From positions 34,099,852 through 34,163,851 of the forward strand of contig CM034541.1 of assembly GCA_020002185.1 (NCBI GenBank): a stretch of 64,000 nucleotides of DNA, read 5' to 3'. The notes below the pieces were generated by a model. The model searched no databases and had not been told where the DNA came from. It saw nothing but the letters and a program-made list of their open reading frames with translations. Within the stretch, counting starts at the first letter, position 1; each line of letters begins with the position of its first letter. Positions 26,201 to 38,200 of this stretch are shown here, in pieces. The DNA is from Paraescarpia echinospica (Eukaryota; Annelida; Polychaeta; Sabellida; Siboglinidae). A program made the translations under genes and the position numbers.

Positions 26201-29200
26201 ATTTCCAATGTAGAAAATGCAGTGTCCTTTGTAACATCACAGTGATGCAATTGCTCAATGCCAATGGTTCGTTGTTTGCCTAATGACACGGAGATGTGCT
26301 AAAAACATCAGGTGGTGCCAACTCAGCAATTCCAACTTAAATCCGTGTTTACAAATTACATCAGCTTCAGACAGTTCAGTGCCTTTCTAAATCTAATGCA
26401 ACGTGAAGTATCGTCTGTTATACACTAACTAACTCACTTGTGTACGTGTCAGCTCCGTTGAAACCTCTGCAGTGTTTGTGAAGCATGTCAGGCCATAGAG
26501 CACTGTCACTACATATTTGCAGTGAGCAGATGGTCCTTGGTCTGCTCCACATTCACACTGGGTCTCCAACACAATGCCGTCACTATTCAACAAGATGTCA
26601 ACTTTATAGCTGACAGACTTCTGCATCTCGGCCCAGACAGGTGCACTAGTTGAAATGCGGAGACTGCGCATGAACCTGCAACAAATGTCACATAATGAGT
26701 AAGAAACACACTTTGTGTAGCAAACCTACAATATTCTGTCAAATAAGAACACGCAGAAAGAAGTACAGCAATAATTAAATCAAGGGGCCACTCACCTTTC
26801 CCGATACAGTCCTTTGCATTTTTCATCAAAGGAGGTGCAACTGTACGTTTTTGTGAGCGTCAGTCGGGTGGGTGGAATTGCAGGTTTTTTGTGAGCATCA
26901 AGGGGTGCAATGGAGGTCTAAAAATGCACCCACACAAAAAATCAACCATGCTATGGGTCTGACATGTATAAGGCTTGTTTTCTTTGGCGTTTTAGAAACT
27001 AGTATGAATTTTCAAAATAAATAATTTACACAATGCATGCCCATAACCTGGGGGTTTGGTGGGTGGATACATTCACAAAAGAAGCAAGAGTTCTGCTCAG
27101 GCCCTCAGCCAGAAATAATTTTTTGCCAGTCTTGAATTAATCAAAAGTGCCCCTAGCATGTGAATGGCTTACGTGGAAGCCATTCACGTTGATTGCAGCC
27201 ATTATTGGTTAGTTGAGTTATTTTTTCAAAGAAAACCAGTTATTTGAGCCATTTATTTAATTAATACTGATCCATCTGATTTGTTTCACTAACCAATGAT
27301 AGTCATTAATGTGGGCTCCTAGACTTGGAACTTAATCTAGATGCCAGCTGGCCCTCTCTAAATTCCACCAGTCTTATCAGTTGTAATTAACTATCTTGGC
27401 CAGTCATTTGCCAGTCTTAAAGACTGGCAGATGGGTCTCTGGCTAAGGCTAAAGCCCTTGGTCAGTACAGCTGTGGTCAGTACAGTGGTGGTCAGATCAT
27501 TGGTGGTCAGTATAGTGATGGTCAGTACAGTGGAGATAAGTACAGTGGAGGTCTGTACAGCAGTGGTCAGTACATCGGTGGTCAGTATAGAGGTGGTCAG
27601 TACAGCAGTGGTCAGTACAGTGGTGGTCAGATCATTGGTGGTCAGTATAGTGATGGTCAGTACAGTGGAGATAAGTACAGTGGAGGTCTGTACAGCAGTG
27701 GTCAGTACATCGGTGGTCAGTATAGAGGTGGTCAGTACAGCAGTGGTCAGTGGGGAGATCAATAGACCAACGCAGTAGAGGTTTAAAACTGGGTCTATAA
27801 AACAGATTTTGCTAAATATTTTTTCAGTGTTGTATACAATTAAAAGGAATGACCCTAAGAAGTGAGTGGACATTAACCACAAGAGCTGTGGTGGTTCAGA
27901 TGTCACAGATATGTGTCTCAGATTCCTTATTTATTCCTTTGATTGTTATCAACAGTAGAATACAAAGACTTTAACCTTCTCAGTTGCAGTTTAGGCAGAA
28001 ATTGAAGGCTGATTTTCCAGATTACTCAGGAGCCTTTGACTGCAGTGCCCTTTCATGCCACCGCGCCCACACTTAGCCAGAGGCTGACACTGTTGTTATG
28101 TACCAGTCAGTCCAACTATTGCCCTTCTTCACAAGCAGGTAGATACACACTGCTATCACTGGTGAGGTGAAGAAACCAGGAATATGATTGGTGACAGCTG
28201 CATTACCACTGTATTCAGAATGACCAGCATCAGAAGCAGTAGCTTCAGTGTCACTCTCTCAAATGTTCTCATGTTTATGACATTATGTCAGCATAACTGG
28301 CAATGTCACATTCACCAGACACATTTTTATTACACATATTGATTATTCCAAGTACAGTGGAACCTTACTATTAAGGTCAGTGGAACCTCGCTATTAAGGT
28401 CAGTGGAACCTCACTATTAAAGTCAGTGGAACCTCGCTATTAAGGTCAGTAGAACCTCGCTATTAAGGTCAGTAGAACCTCGCTATTAAGGTCAGTGGAA
28501 CCTCGATATTAAGGTCAGTGGAACCTCGCTATTAAGGTCAGTGGAATCTCGCTATTAAGGTCAGTGGAACCTCGCTATTAAGGTCAGTGGAACCTCACTA
28601 TTAAGGTCAGTGGAACCTCGCTATTAAGGTCAGTGGAACCTCGCTATTAAGGTCAGTGGAACCTCGCTGTTAAGGTCATCCTCTGGACTGGGCAGAAATG
28701 ACCTGATAGATGAGGTGACTTTGTTAGCAACATTAAAGGAAATAAAAACAAGGCATTAGCTAAAATCTGTTTTCCATGTGTACAGAAAGTTTAATATTGC
28801 ATGTAACATTCGAGAACATTTAAAAAATACAGAAAAATACATTTGTAGCATAAATTCGATTTTAAACCCGTCTGTGTAGCGATTCTCGCGGAAAATAAAA
28901 ATTTAATGAGCTAGGCGATCATGTGGTATCTTAACGTCACACATGACTCACACTCGCAGCAGGCCGACCCTTTCTATGCATTCAGAGCATGTTTACATGG
29001 ATAATGTTGGGGTCGAAACGAGCGTCAGAATGAGTTGTTATGCAATAATCCGATGTAATACAAACACTAGTCATCATAGAGGAACAAGCAGTTATCTTAC
29101 GGTTCCACATGAATTCAATTTTATTCAAAACAATGAATGCGAATGAGCCTACAAGTCTCGAGCTTGGCCCTGCCCCTGGGCTCGTTTTCAGAAAAATTAT

Positions 29201-32200
29201 ATCGAATGCAACCAACGGGAGATAATGTACACCAATATACATACATAGCAAACATATATCGTATCCAGCTACAGAAAGTAACGTGTAAAATCTCATAATA
29301 TCACTAGAATATCAATGTATGAAGGAGGAGTTGTACAATTTATTATAACAACTGAAATCAGTCAAAGAATTTCTGTCAGCCTTGATAGCTCAGTTGGTAA
29401 ACGCGTTGGTTCCTTGGTGTCTGTTTTACAATCGGGCGACGCCGGCTCAATCCTGACAGCATGCAAACTGTTGATTTTCTTTACACTTTTTTGTTTATGT
29501 TTTCACAAAGTAATATAAACCAAATAATTTAGTATACTATGATGCACTGTTTGTAAATACTTTTTTTATATTTTTGTAGTAATTATTTATTCGCCACAAA
29601 AATGAAAATATGGTCATTATATACAACGATGTTTCTAAATTGTATTTATCCAGACAGATCACAATCTGTTTTCACATATATAATTACAATATATTACTGT
29701 ACAATATATTTATAATTAATAAATTAGATATCCATTACATTATATTTGTTTGGATAAATAAAATTTAGAAACATCGTTATATAATGACCATATTTTCATT
29801 TTTGTGGCGAATAAATAATTACTACAAAATAAACATTATTTACAAACAGTGCATCATAGTATACTAAATGATTTGGTTTATATTACTTCGTGAAAAAAAA
29901 AAAACAGTGTAAAGAAAATCAATGCATGCTTTCAGGATTGAACCGGCGTCGCCCGATTATAAAATATACGACAAGCAACCAACGCGCCTACCCACTGAGC
30001 TAGCAGGACCAGCGGAAACTCTCAGACTGATTTAAGTTGTTATGGTAAATTGTACAACTCCTTCATATATCGATATTCTAGTGATATTATGAGATTATAC
30101 ACGTTACTTTATGTAGCTGGATACAATATATGTTTGCTATGTATGTTTATTGGTGTAGATTATCTCCCGTTGGTTGCATTCGATATGATTATTCTTAAAA
30201 CGAGCCCAAGCTCGGCGAAACCTAGTCGACTTGTAGGCCCATTCGCATACGTTGTTTTGAATAAAATTGGATTCATGTGGAACCGTAAGATAACTGCTTG
30301 TTCCTCTATGATGACTAGTGTTTGTATTACGTCGGAAAATTGCACAATAACTCATTCTGACGCTCGTTTCGACCCAAAAGCTATACTTGTAAACAAGGTC
30401 TGAATGCATGGAAAGGGTCGGCCTGATGCGAGTTTGAGTCATAAGTGACGTCACATCTCGGCATCCTGAAAAGCGCACCAAAAATATGCATATTCGAAAA
30501 TGTCCGGTTGTACAGCATAAAATGTGGAATTTCTAATTCATTGAATTTTTTTGATTTTTTTTGCTTGGTGGACGTGGAAATAGATAGCAGGATGTAATAT
30601 AACATAAATTCAAGCAATAGATGTTTTTATTCCCTTTAATTTCCTATACTTTACACTTCCATAATTTGGGAGCCTTCTAGTGTAAGCGTACGTGTGAGGT
30701 GGCTGTATTACAGAGGTGACCATCACGCAAGGTTTGACTGTATCTCATGTGGGTCCCACATGAGATACAGTCAAACCAGTTGCAACATCATTGGTTTCTT
30801 GCTCCATTTGCACAAGTCTTCAATGTTATTATTAACTCGCAATTACCAACTATCAAACTAAAACTGATGCATCCCTGTTGCTACAGCCGACGTGTAGGCT
30901 GTTCCTCTGTTGATCAATACCTGTACCCCCTGTAATGTTGGCAGTGTTTGCCGTGTCGGTGGTATATGTCGGTCGGTATGTGTCAGTTGGTACACTGTGT
31001 ATTGAGTCAGACCTGAGCAGCTAAACGTGGGATTTGTTGATGGATACCTCCATGAGTAGAATCCCTTGTTGAATGCAGCATTTGTTGTCGGGTTTGGTTG
31101 GACAAGAAAAATCAATCGGTCCTTGGTGTTACTGTGCCAACTGTAATGATGCTTGCAGTCAGAGTGAGTTTGATGTAGTACCACATGACCATATCATAGC
31201 TTTAAATAAATGAACAGTGCAATCACAATGCAAAAACAAAAAATTTGCTATACATTCTTCTGTTAGCATTTAGAGTTTGAATGCAAGCTTTGCCACAATA
31301 ACATGTTCGCACATGCGCAGTCATTAAAATTGGCAATCTCCAAACAGGTCAATACTCCTGGGGTTTCTAGTTTTATGTCATCAATCAATCATAACGTGTA
31401 GACTGTAGAGTGTACTGAAAACATGGGTTGGTCGTAACTGTGGTTAAGGGATATGAACATACGGATGCACCAAATTGATTGTACTTAAAGTCATACATCA
31501 ATACATGGAGAATCAATATGTTTATTTGTTTATTTATCAAACACATAATAGTACAGTTTATATTAATTAAAGTAATTCACAATGTTAGAGAAAGGGGTAC
31601 ACAAACACATGTAGATCACCATTCTTGGCACCTAACACACATCTCACAAACATATGTAGACTACCAGCAGACTCATAGCCCACAAACACAGCTAGCTTAG
31701 TGGTGTGTTACATTGGTCAAGCGGCATTACCAGACTGAAAGAGCAAGCATTGTCTGATAATGTATGCTGCTCTGAAGAGCTTAGTAGCTTTAGTTGCTGA
31801 TGGTTGAAGAGCTATGTGTAGTCTGGCCCCTGTGTGACAGTCCATTAACCACCTAGGTACATGTCTGAGTGCCAACACAATGGAGAGTAACACACTCAGA
31901 CCAGGGACTGGTACAGTGGAAACTCATTATTAAGGTCACCTTCTGGACTGGACCAAAGTGATCTGAATAGTGAAGTGACCGTATCAGTGGAACTAATTGT
32001 ACTTGATAGAGTGCAATTAAAGCCTGACCTTTGTACTCCACATCCGTCCGTCCGCCTGTCCATCTGTCCGTCTGTCCGTCCGTTCGTCCGTCCGTCTGTC
32101 TGTGGAGTCATATATTCAGAAATCATGCATGTGTGAAGCAGAAATGTTGTATGTGATCTAGCGGACACATTGGGGTGGTTTGTAGATTTAGATTTTTAAA

Positions 32201-35200
32201 AATTTGTCTGGAGGGGTGGGGATGATTTAAAAAGTTTTAGTACAGGCAACTGTCTTTTTCCTCCGGTGATGATGGGTAACATGGCTTGTATATTTGTAGT
32301 TGTTTCCAGTACCCCGCAACATTCTATTAACTGACTGGTATGTACATGTATATATATATATATATATTGTGGTTACAATGTTATGGTCTTATGAGGTCTC
32401 ATTTAACCATTCAGCCTTTTTCAGAACATTATCACCAAGCCGACCTTTCTATGCTGGCACTGAAGGTGGTCACTGCCAGGGTGCTTGTCGTCCTCGGTAG
32501 TTCTTTTTCGTCCCAAATTGAGATGGGACCGACATTAACATGATCTCTGAGACTATTTCTTACAAGACAAGTGACATTGTTTTAGTCTATATAGTAAATG
32601 TTTCTGTTTCAAACAGAGACAACTTCGCTCCGAAACAGAACAATCAGGAAGCTCTTCGCAAGGCTCATGACGCATTGCATCGACAGAGAGAGGATGTGTA
32701 TCGTGAACGCGAGGCAGAGAAAGGTGAGTCAGGGGAAATACCCCAGGGTGTTACTCCTGGTCAACTCCTGCCCAACTTCTGGCACATGTCTAATGTTTCA
32801 ATATATAAAATATAGCAACATAGCACCAAATCATTGTGACATTTCCTGGAAATTTCCATATTGTCAAAAGAAGCATTGAGGTTGTCTTTGTATGTTAGCT
32901 TTAGAAGCACCTCTAGGGTGATTTCAGGAAAGCTCTAGGAATGTTTGTTGTTACTTTCATCAGGAGAAAGACATGTTTTGTTTGTCAGTTTATCGCATTG
33001 AAGATGAGGATGAGTCGCTGCTTCAGTATCAGTACACGCGCAATGACGGGAAGGCTTACAGGGCCCCCAAAGGTAACGCCTGCCTCATTACCTTGCATAC
33101 ACAACCACCTAAGGCATGTTTGTGTTCAGCTAACTCTTACGTAGATGTTGACTAACTGGTTAATATTTGCATGATGTGCTAGTGCCAGTATCGTCAAACA
33201 AAGGTATTTGTGGACAATCTGGCGGCGTGTAATTAATCAACTGCCAAAGGGCTGATGCATTTTTACCTTACACCTGTTTTTAATATTTAAAAATGTGTTT
33301 AATCGTACTATTCTTTTTACAGTAAGTTTTATCCGTTTCATTGGCTGCTTTGTGTGACATGTTAATTAAGTCTCAGTTACACAGAGCTGCGATTGGTTGT
33401 ATTACGATTTTGTTTGTGTCGCCTGCTCGTTTCTTATACAAATGTAGATAAGTTGGTTTTGCATCACTGAAGTGATTTGCCATGTGTCAGTACATGTACA
33501 TGCGGCAAGTTTATATAATTATAAGAACTTATAATATTTTCCTTCAAAGCAGTGTGACTGCAGTAGTACCTCTGGACTCGGCCAAAGTCACCTCAAGTTG
33601 ACTGCATTAGCACGTCTAATTTCATCTACTTTGTTGTTGCGGAAATAATTTGGGACTCTCCTAGGGTGACCCTAACTGCAAGGTGGCTGTATTACCGAGG
33701 TGATCGTAAAGCAAGATTCAACTGTATTTACTATTTAATTTGACCTGGTTTGTTTGATACATTATTATTCTTGAATCGTTTTCTCCTATGGAGATTCTGT
33801 GATTGTGCTTACTTGTCACTTGCTAAGTCTACTGCATGGCTGGAGTACGTATCTGGTTGTCTGGAGTCAGTCTTATTGCCCGCACTCTTCAGAGACTTAG
33901 CTGCTGTGATATTGATTGAGGCAGGGAGTCAAGCCCATACAACACACGTCTCTGGTGGTTGCAGCCTGCCAAAGGAGGCATTCCCAGACAACGCAGTTAA
34001 ACTAACAGTTGTCTGCAGGTCATTGCACACTCTCATAGTTTTTATGTAACCAGCTCTTAATTTGAGTTCTCTTGCATGTTGCAACCAGGACCTAGACAGA
34101 TTTTTGTCAGAATATCAAAACACAACACTTGTTCTGTCTTAATTTTTAATATATCTGATGATCTTCTAAATTTCAGCAAGAATACTATGTCTCAATAGGA
34201 TAGTCCACACGGCTCATATCAACCGGCATTCGCGTGATCCAGCAAAAGTGGCGCCATCTACGTAAATGCGTGCTAGCAACACCATTCAGCGTGTTTTGAC
34301 AGCTTAATCAACATTGGCCTGCATCTGTTGTTTTGCTCAGTTTGCATATAATAGTGGTCTGTCTGGATTAATGAACATTCAAAACATATTCTTCAAGTGG
34401 AATTATTTATGCTGAAAAAAATGAACTGAAGACACGTATAGATTGAATTAGGCCAACTTAATGACATGCAATTTGATTAATCACTGCGAGTAATTGTGTA
34501 GACATCCATAATCAAGTGTCGAATAATCACAGCAAACATGGCGGCCTCTGACTGCTAATTTAACAAAATATAATATAATATATAGTATAATTCGCAAATG
34601 TATTGAGTGCGACAACCCTTGATAACAATATTATGACTACTAACTAAATTACAAATAATGTTCAATTCACTATATGGGTGGGGGTAACTTTGCCCACCAT
34701 ATTAACTACTATATAAGGATATCAACTTATTTCCGCCCTAAAAACCCTGCGTACACCATTCATTTGAAGAAAAATCCCAATGGCAAAACCTTGTTAACTA
34801 TGCAGGAAAAAGGGTAATACCTTTAGCCATTCTATTAAATATATTCATATATCTTCATTGACCAGGTCTGACCATATCATGGGCCAAAACAATTTGGGCA
34901 TGGTTCAAAAATATCAACCTGGCTTAACCATATCATGCACCCAACAGAAGGTAGAGTACATAATCTAAGGTCTAAAATGTAAAAGCCCTTCTTCCACTCT
35001 GCCCTACAGGTAAAACATCACGGTCAACCAGATAGTCCCCCATTGCATGTCTCAGCGCTGTCCAAAAGCGTGGGGGAAATGTTCACCGAATCATGATTCA
35101 GTTAAAAATAATCCCCTCTTATCGCCCGTGGAAATTGCTTATTTTGACAGAAATTTAAAACTAATCAACATTTTTGTACAGCTATTACCTTTCTTTGTCT

Positions 35201-38200
35201 GTTGGGAACCTGAACTAGCTCTGGTCCGGGTTGTTTTTTTGACAATTTGTGCAGTTGATTGCTTTCGCTGGAAGCACGGTCGATATGAGCTGAGAGGGCT
35301 ATCCTAGTGAGATATAGTATTCTTGATTTCAGTTTGATGTGGGTAAGTATGATGCGTTGAAAACAACTGCAGAAATTACACAATAAAGACAACAGAGTTT
35401 CATAGAGAGCTTGCTGTCGACGGGAGACACAACGTTATTTGCATGATTTTTTAACAATTTCTTCTTTCTAGGTTATGATTCTGATGATGAAAGTACAGAA
35501 CATGATCGCCATCTAGTGGCTCACACACGTCGCCGGAATAAGGGTAAAAAATATGTGGCTGTTGCCTCGGATGACCCCGTTGATTACGCCTACTTCAAGG
35601 CCGTTTCTGACCGATACCACGGCCACAGCGAGGAAAGACGTCCACAGCAGCAAAGCCCGAAAATATCAAGGAGTGATCCAAACTTGAACCAGGAGTGTTA
35701 CCCTGGAGGTGCGGTGGCTGTGGGGTCCACCCCCTACACGGATAATGTTAAGGATGAGTGCAGTATGCCCCGGTCGTCTCAGCGGAGTTGTCATGACAAC
35801 TTCCCCGAGTCACCGTCGATCAGTCAGACTCGCAGCATGAGTTCAGGAGACATTGCAGGGGAGAGAAATGCCCACAGAGGGAGCTACAGTGACCAGAGTC
35901 GAAGCTCGGAGGACGTTGGCAAGGTGAACACGTATATACGTCAGCTGGCGGACGGAGGTATGCACACGTTTCATTCACTGTCGTGTGCGGTAGGGGCAGC
36001 AGTCATGGTCGCTCGGGGCTCGTCGTACAAACTCTAGTTGGTGGCATAGAGAAACTGTCTCACTCCTGCTTTCTGCATGCTTTGTGTTTATGCACTTCGC
36101 TTATTATTGCCGCCTTTTGCACTGTCTTTCCTCCTAGTTTCTCAACGGTGGTCATTTTGTTTCAAGTCTGTGGCTTCACAATGTATTTGCCAGCTGTTGA
36201 TTGTCGCTCTTTTGTCTATGTTTATGATATACACTCCAGCTGCACATTTTGTTCTATGTACATTATTTTTTAGTTCTTAGATATGATTTGAATGGTTGTA
36301 GTAAGTCCTGTTGCATCGTGTCCTTGGAAATAATACAATATTGGTAAGTTACCCATCGTAACTGAAAGTATGAGTTTGATCCCAGCAGGTCACACTCCCA
36401 TGTGTAAACACACACCAACTCACACACACTGTCTCTGTAAGCTTCAGTTAACAACTTCTACTGTGTATTATTAACTGGGTAAGAAAATATGTTTTGTTTT
36501 GTTTTCCATGTGAACTGAAGAGCATCACATAAATTTACAGGTTTTCATATGAACATACAGCATATATATGTGTGTGTGTGGTTATACAATTTTCTTTATA
36601 TATCATGTTATCAACATGTTATCATTATCATTAGGTTTTTTAGTTTTGTTATAAATGATTTAATTAAGTAGTGCCGTAACTATCAATGATAAACACACAT
36701 GCATGCAAGATAAACATAATATGTTGATTTTCCTCTATTTTGCAGCATTTATGCATCGTATACGATATACTATATGAACTCTTGGTCAAAGTTTGCATTT
36801 CTGCATGACTTGCATGAGGAACCATACGTATTTGCATGTGTACAGAATGATTATTGGATATGACGCAGTTTTATTGCATGACAGACTTAGTTCTGAGAGA
36901 GGACAAACTTGCATGAACATGTTCAATGCTTGTATGTTTATGATCATTTAAATATGACATGCTTAAATCTGTTGCAGTAAGTATTATGTATTGCACAAGC
37001 TCTCTAGATCCATGCCCTAAAAGAAATGTGTAAATTATGTTTTGTAAAATCCCTTAGATTCTTAGGATACTAAAGACATTATGATATATTTACCTTTAAA
37101 GTTTTCTGGGTGTCTTCTATGAGAAATTGAAACAATGTTAAAATTTCATGACATCACTACAGTTACACTTTTGAAAGTGTCTCCTCTGAGCTGATGGGAA
37201 TCATAACTCAAACCAACTTCAAAACTAGTATGACAGACATAGTATTATTATTATCTATAAAGGGTTTAACCAATAGACCATATACACACAACGTATCATA
37301 TCGGAATGACCATATGTACTGTGTTGGGACACTTAAAAATAATTACTTTTTTAGCTGTCTCAAAACATACGGTATACAAAAATAATTCTCCTAATCACTG
37401 TCCCAATACGTGGGGACACGAACGAATCCTGATGTCATGTTTGATTACCCTGGCTTTGTAACTTCACCATAGTTACCTTGTGTATTACAATGCTACTAAC
37501 TATGTTTTGAGTGGATGAATGGCCCTATATCTCATGAAACAAATGTTTTATGTAGGGACTACATCCTCAGCCATGTGAAATGTTTAGTCTGTCTGGTACT
37601 AGTTTCCCACACTTGTTCAAAGACTGTTTATTGAGTGACAGCTTGTACTGTATTTAACTGCAGTACCACCCATCAGGCATGGGTTAATTTCAATTGTTAA
37701 TGTATTAATTCAGTTAACTTAATTTAATTCATAAATTGTCTCCGGAGACACAAATTAATTTAATTAATTAACTTTTCAGGAAGAGGTTAATTTAATTTTA
37801 AAACTAATAGATATAATTAGCTTCGATGATTTTATGACAAAATTCCAAAAAATAAATGTGAAAAGTGAACACAATTTTGGTAATACAATATTTAACTTAA
37901 ATTCTCTAAATGATCTCAAGATTCTGAGATATTTGTACAATGTAATTGTGCTTTATTAGCACTAGCAGGCTTGCCCTGTTAGACATTTCTTCCAGTGGTG
38001 ATTTTTAGGGTGTCTCAAAACATAGGGTGTCCCAATACATACGGTCATTACAGTACATACTCGGTTTAGAAAATTATTGTATGTATATATAATTCTTGCG
38101 TCAGTCCATAAGTGGCAGCACCAGAATCCACAAGATGGCGAATAATATAGAATTTCGTTGACGCGCACATGCCTTGTTGATAACAATGATTACAGTAACT

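Larger units (their letters stand above)
28355..30740. mobile_element. Palindromic pogo/Tigger-type non-autonomous element, 2.4 kb
   Basis: Left end TA|CAGTGGAACC (28353-28364) and right end, inverted, GGTTTGACTG|TA (30731-30742) are pogo/Tigger-style termini with the expected TA target. Inside, two long inverted arms (about 28930-29657 and 29748-30452) flank a ~90-bp AT-rich centre that is itself partly palindromic. Each arm carries a tRNA-like sequence. No transposase is present. Related short elements lie at 31914, 33561-33724 and 47282-47472. Confidence 0.75.

Noticed and set aside
27391..27906. 171-codon minus and 115-codon plus frames with TTVLTT / VSTVV repeats
   Set aside because: The 15-bp tandem unit keeps several frames open on both strands; no gene features.
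29379..29458. Functional tRNA gene
   Set aside because: Box B is off consensus, stems pair poorly, and the sequence is mirrored in a transposon arm; called tRNA-like only.
33750..34049. 99-codon + frame as an extra APBA exon
   Set aside because: No matching acceptor/donor phase between exons 3 and 4, which already join in frame.
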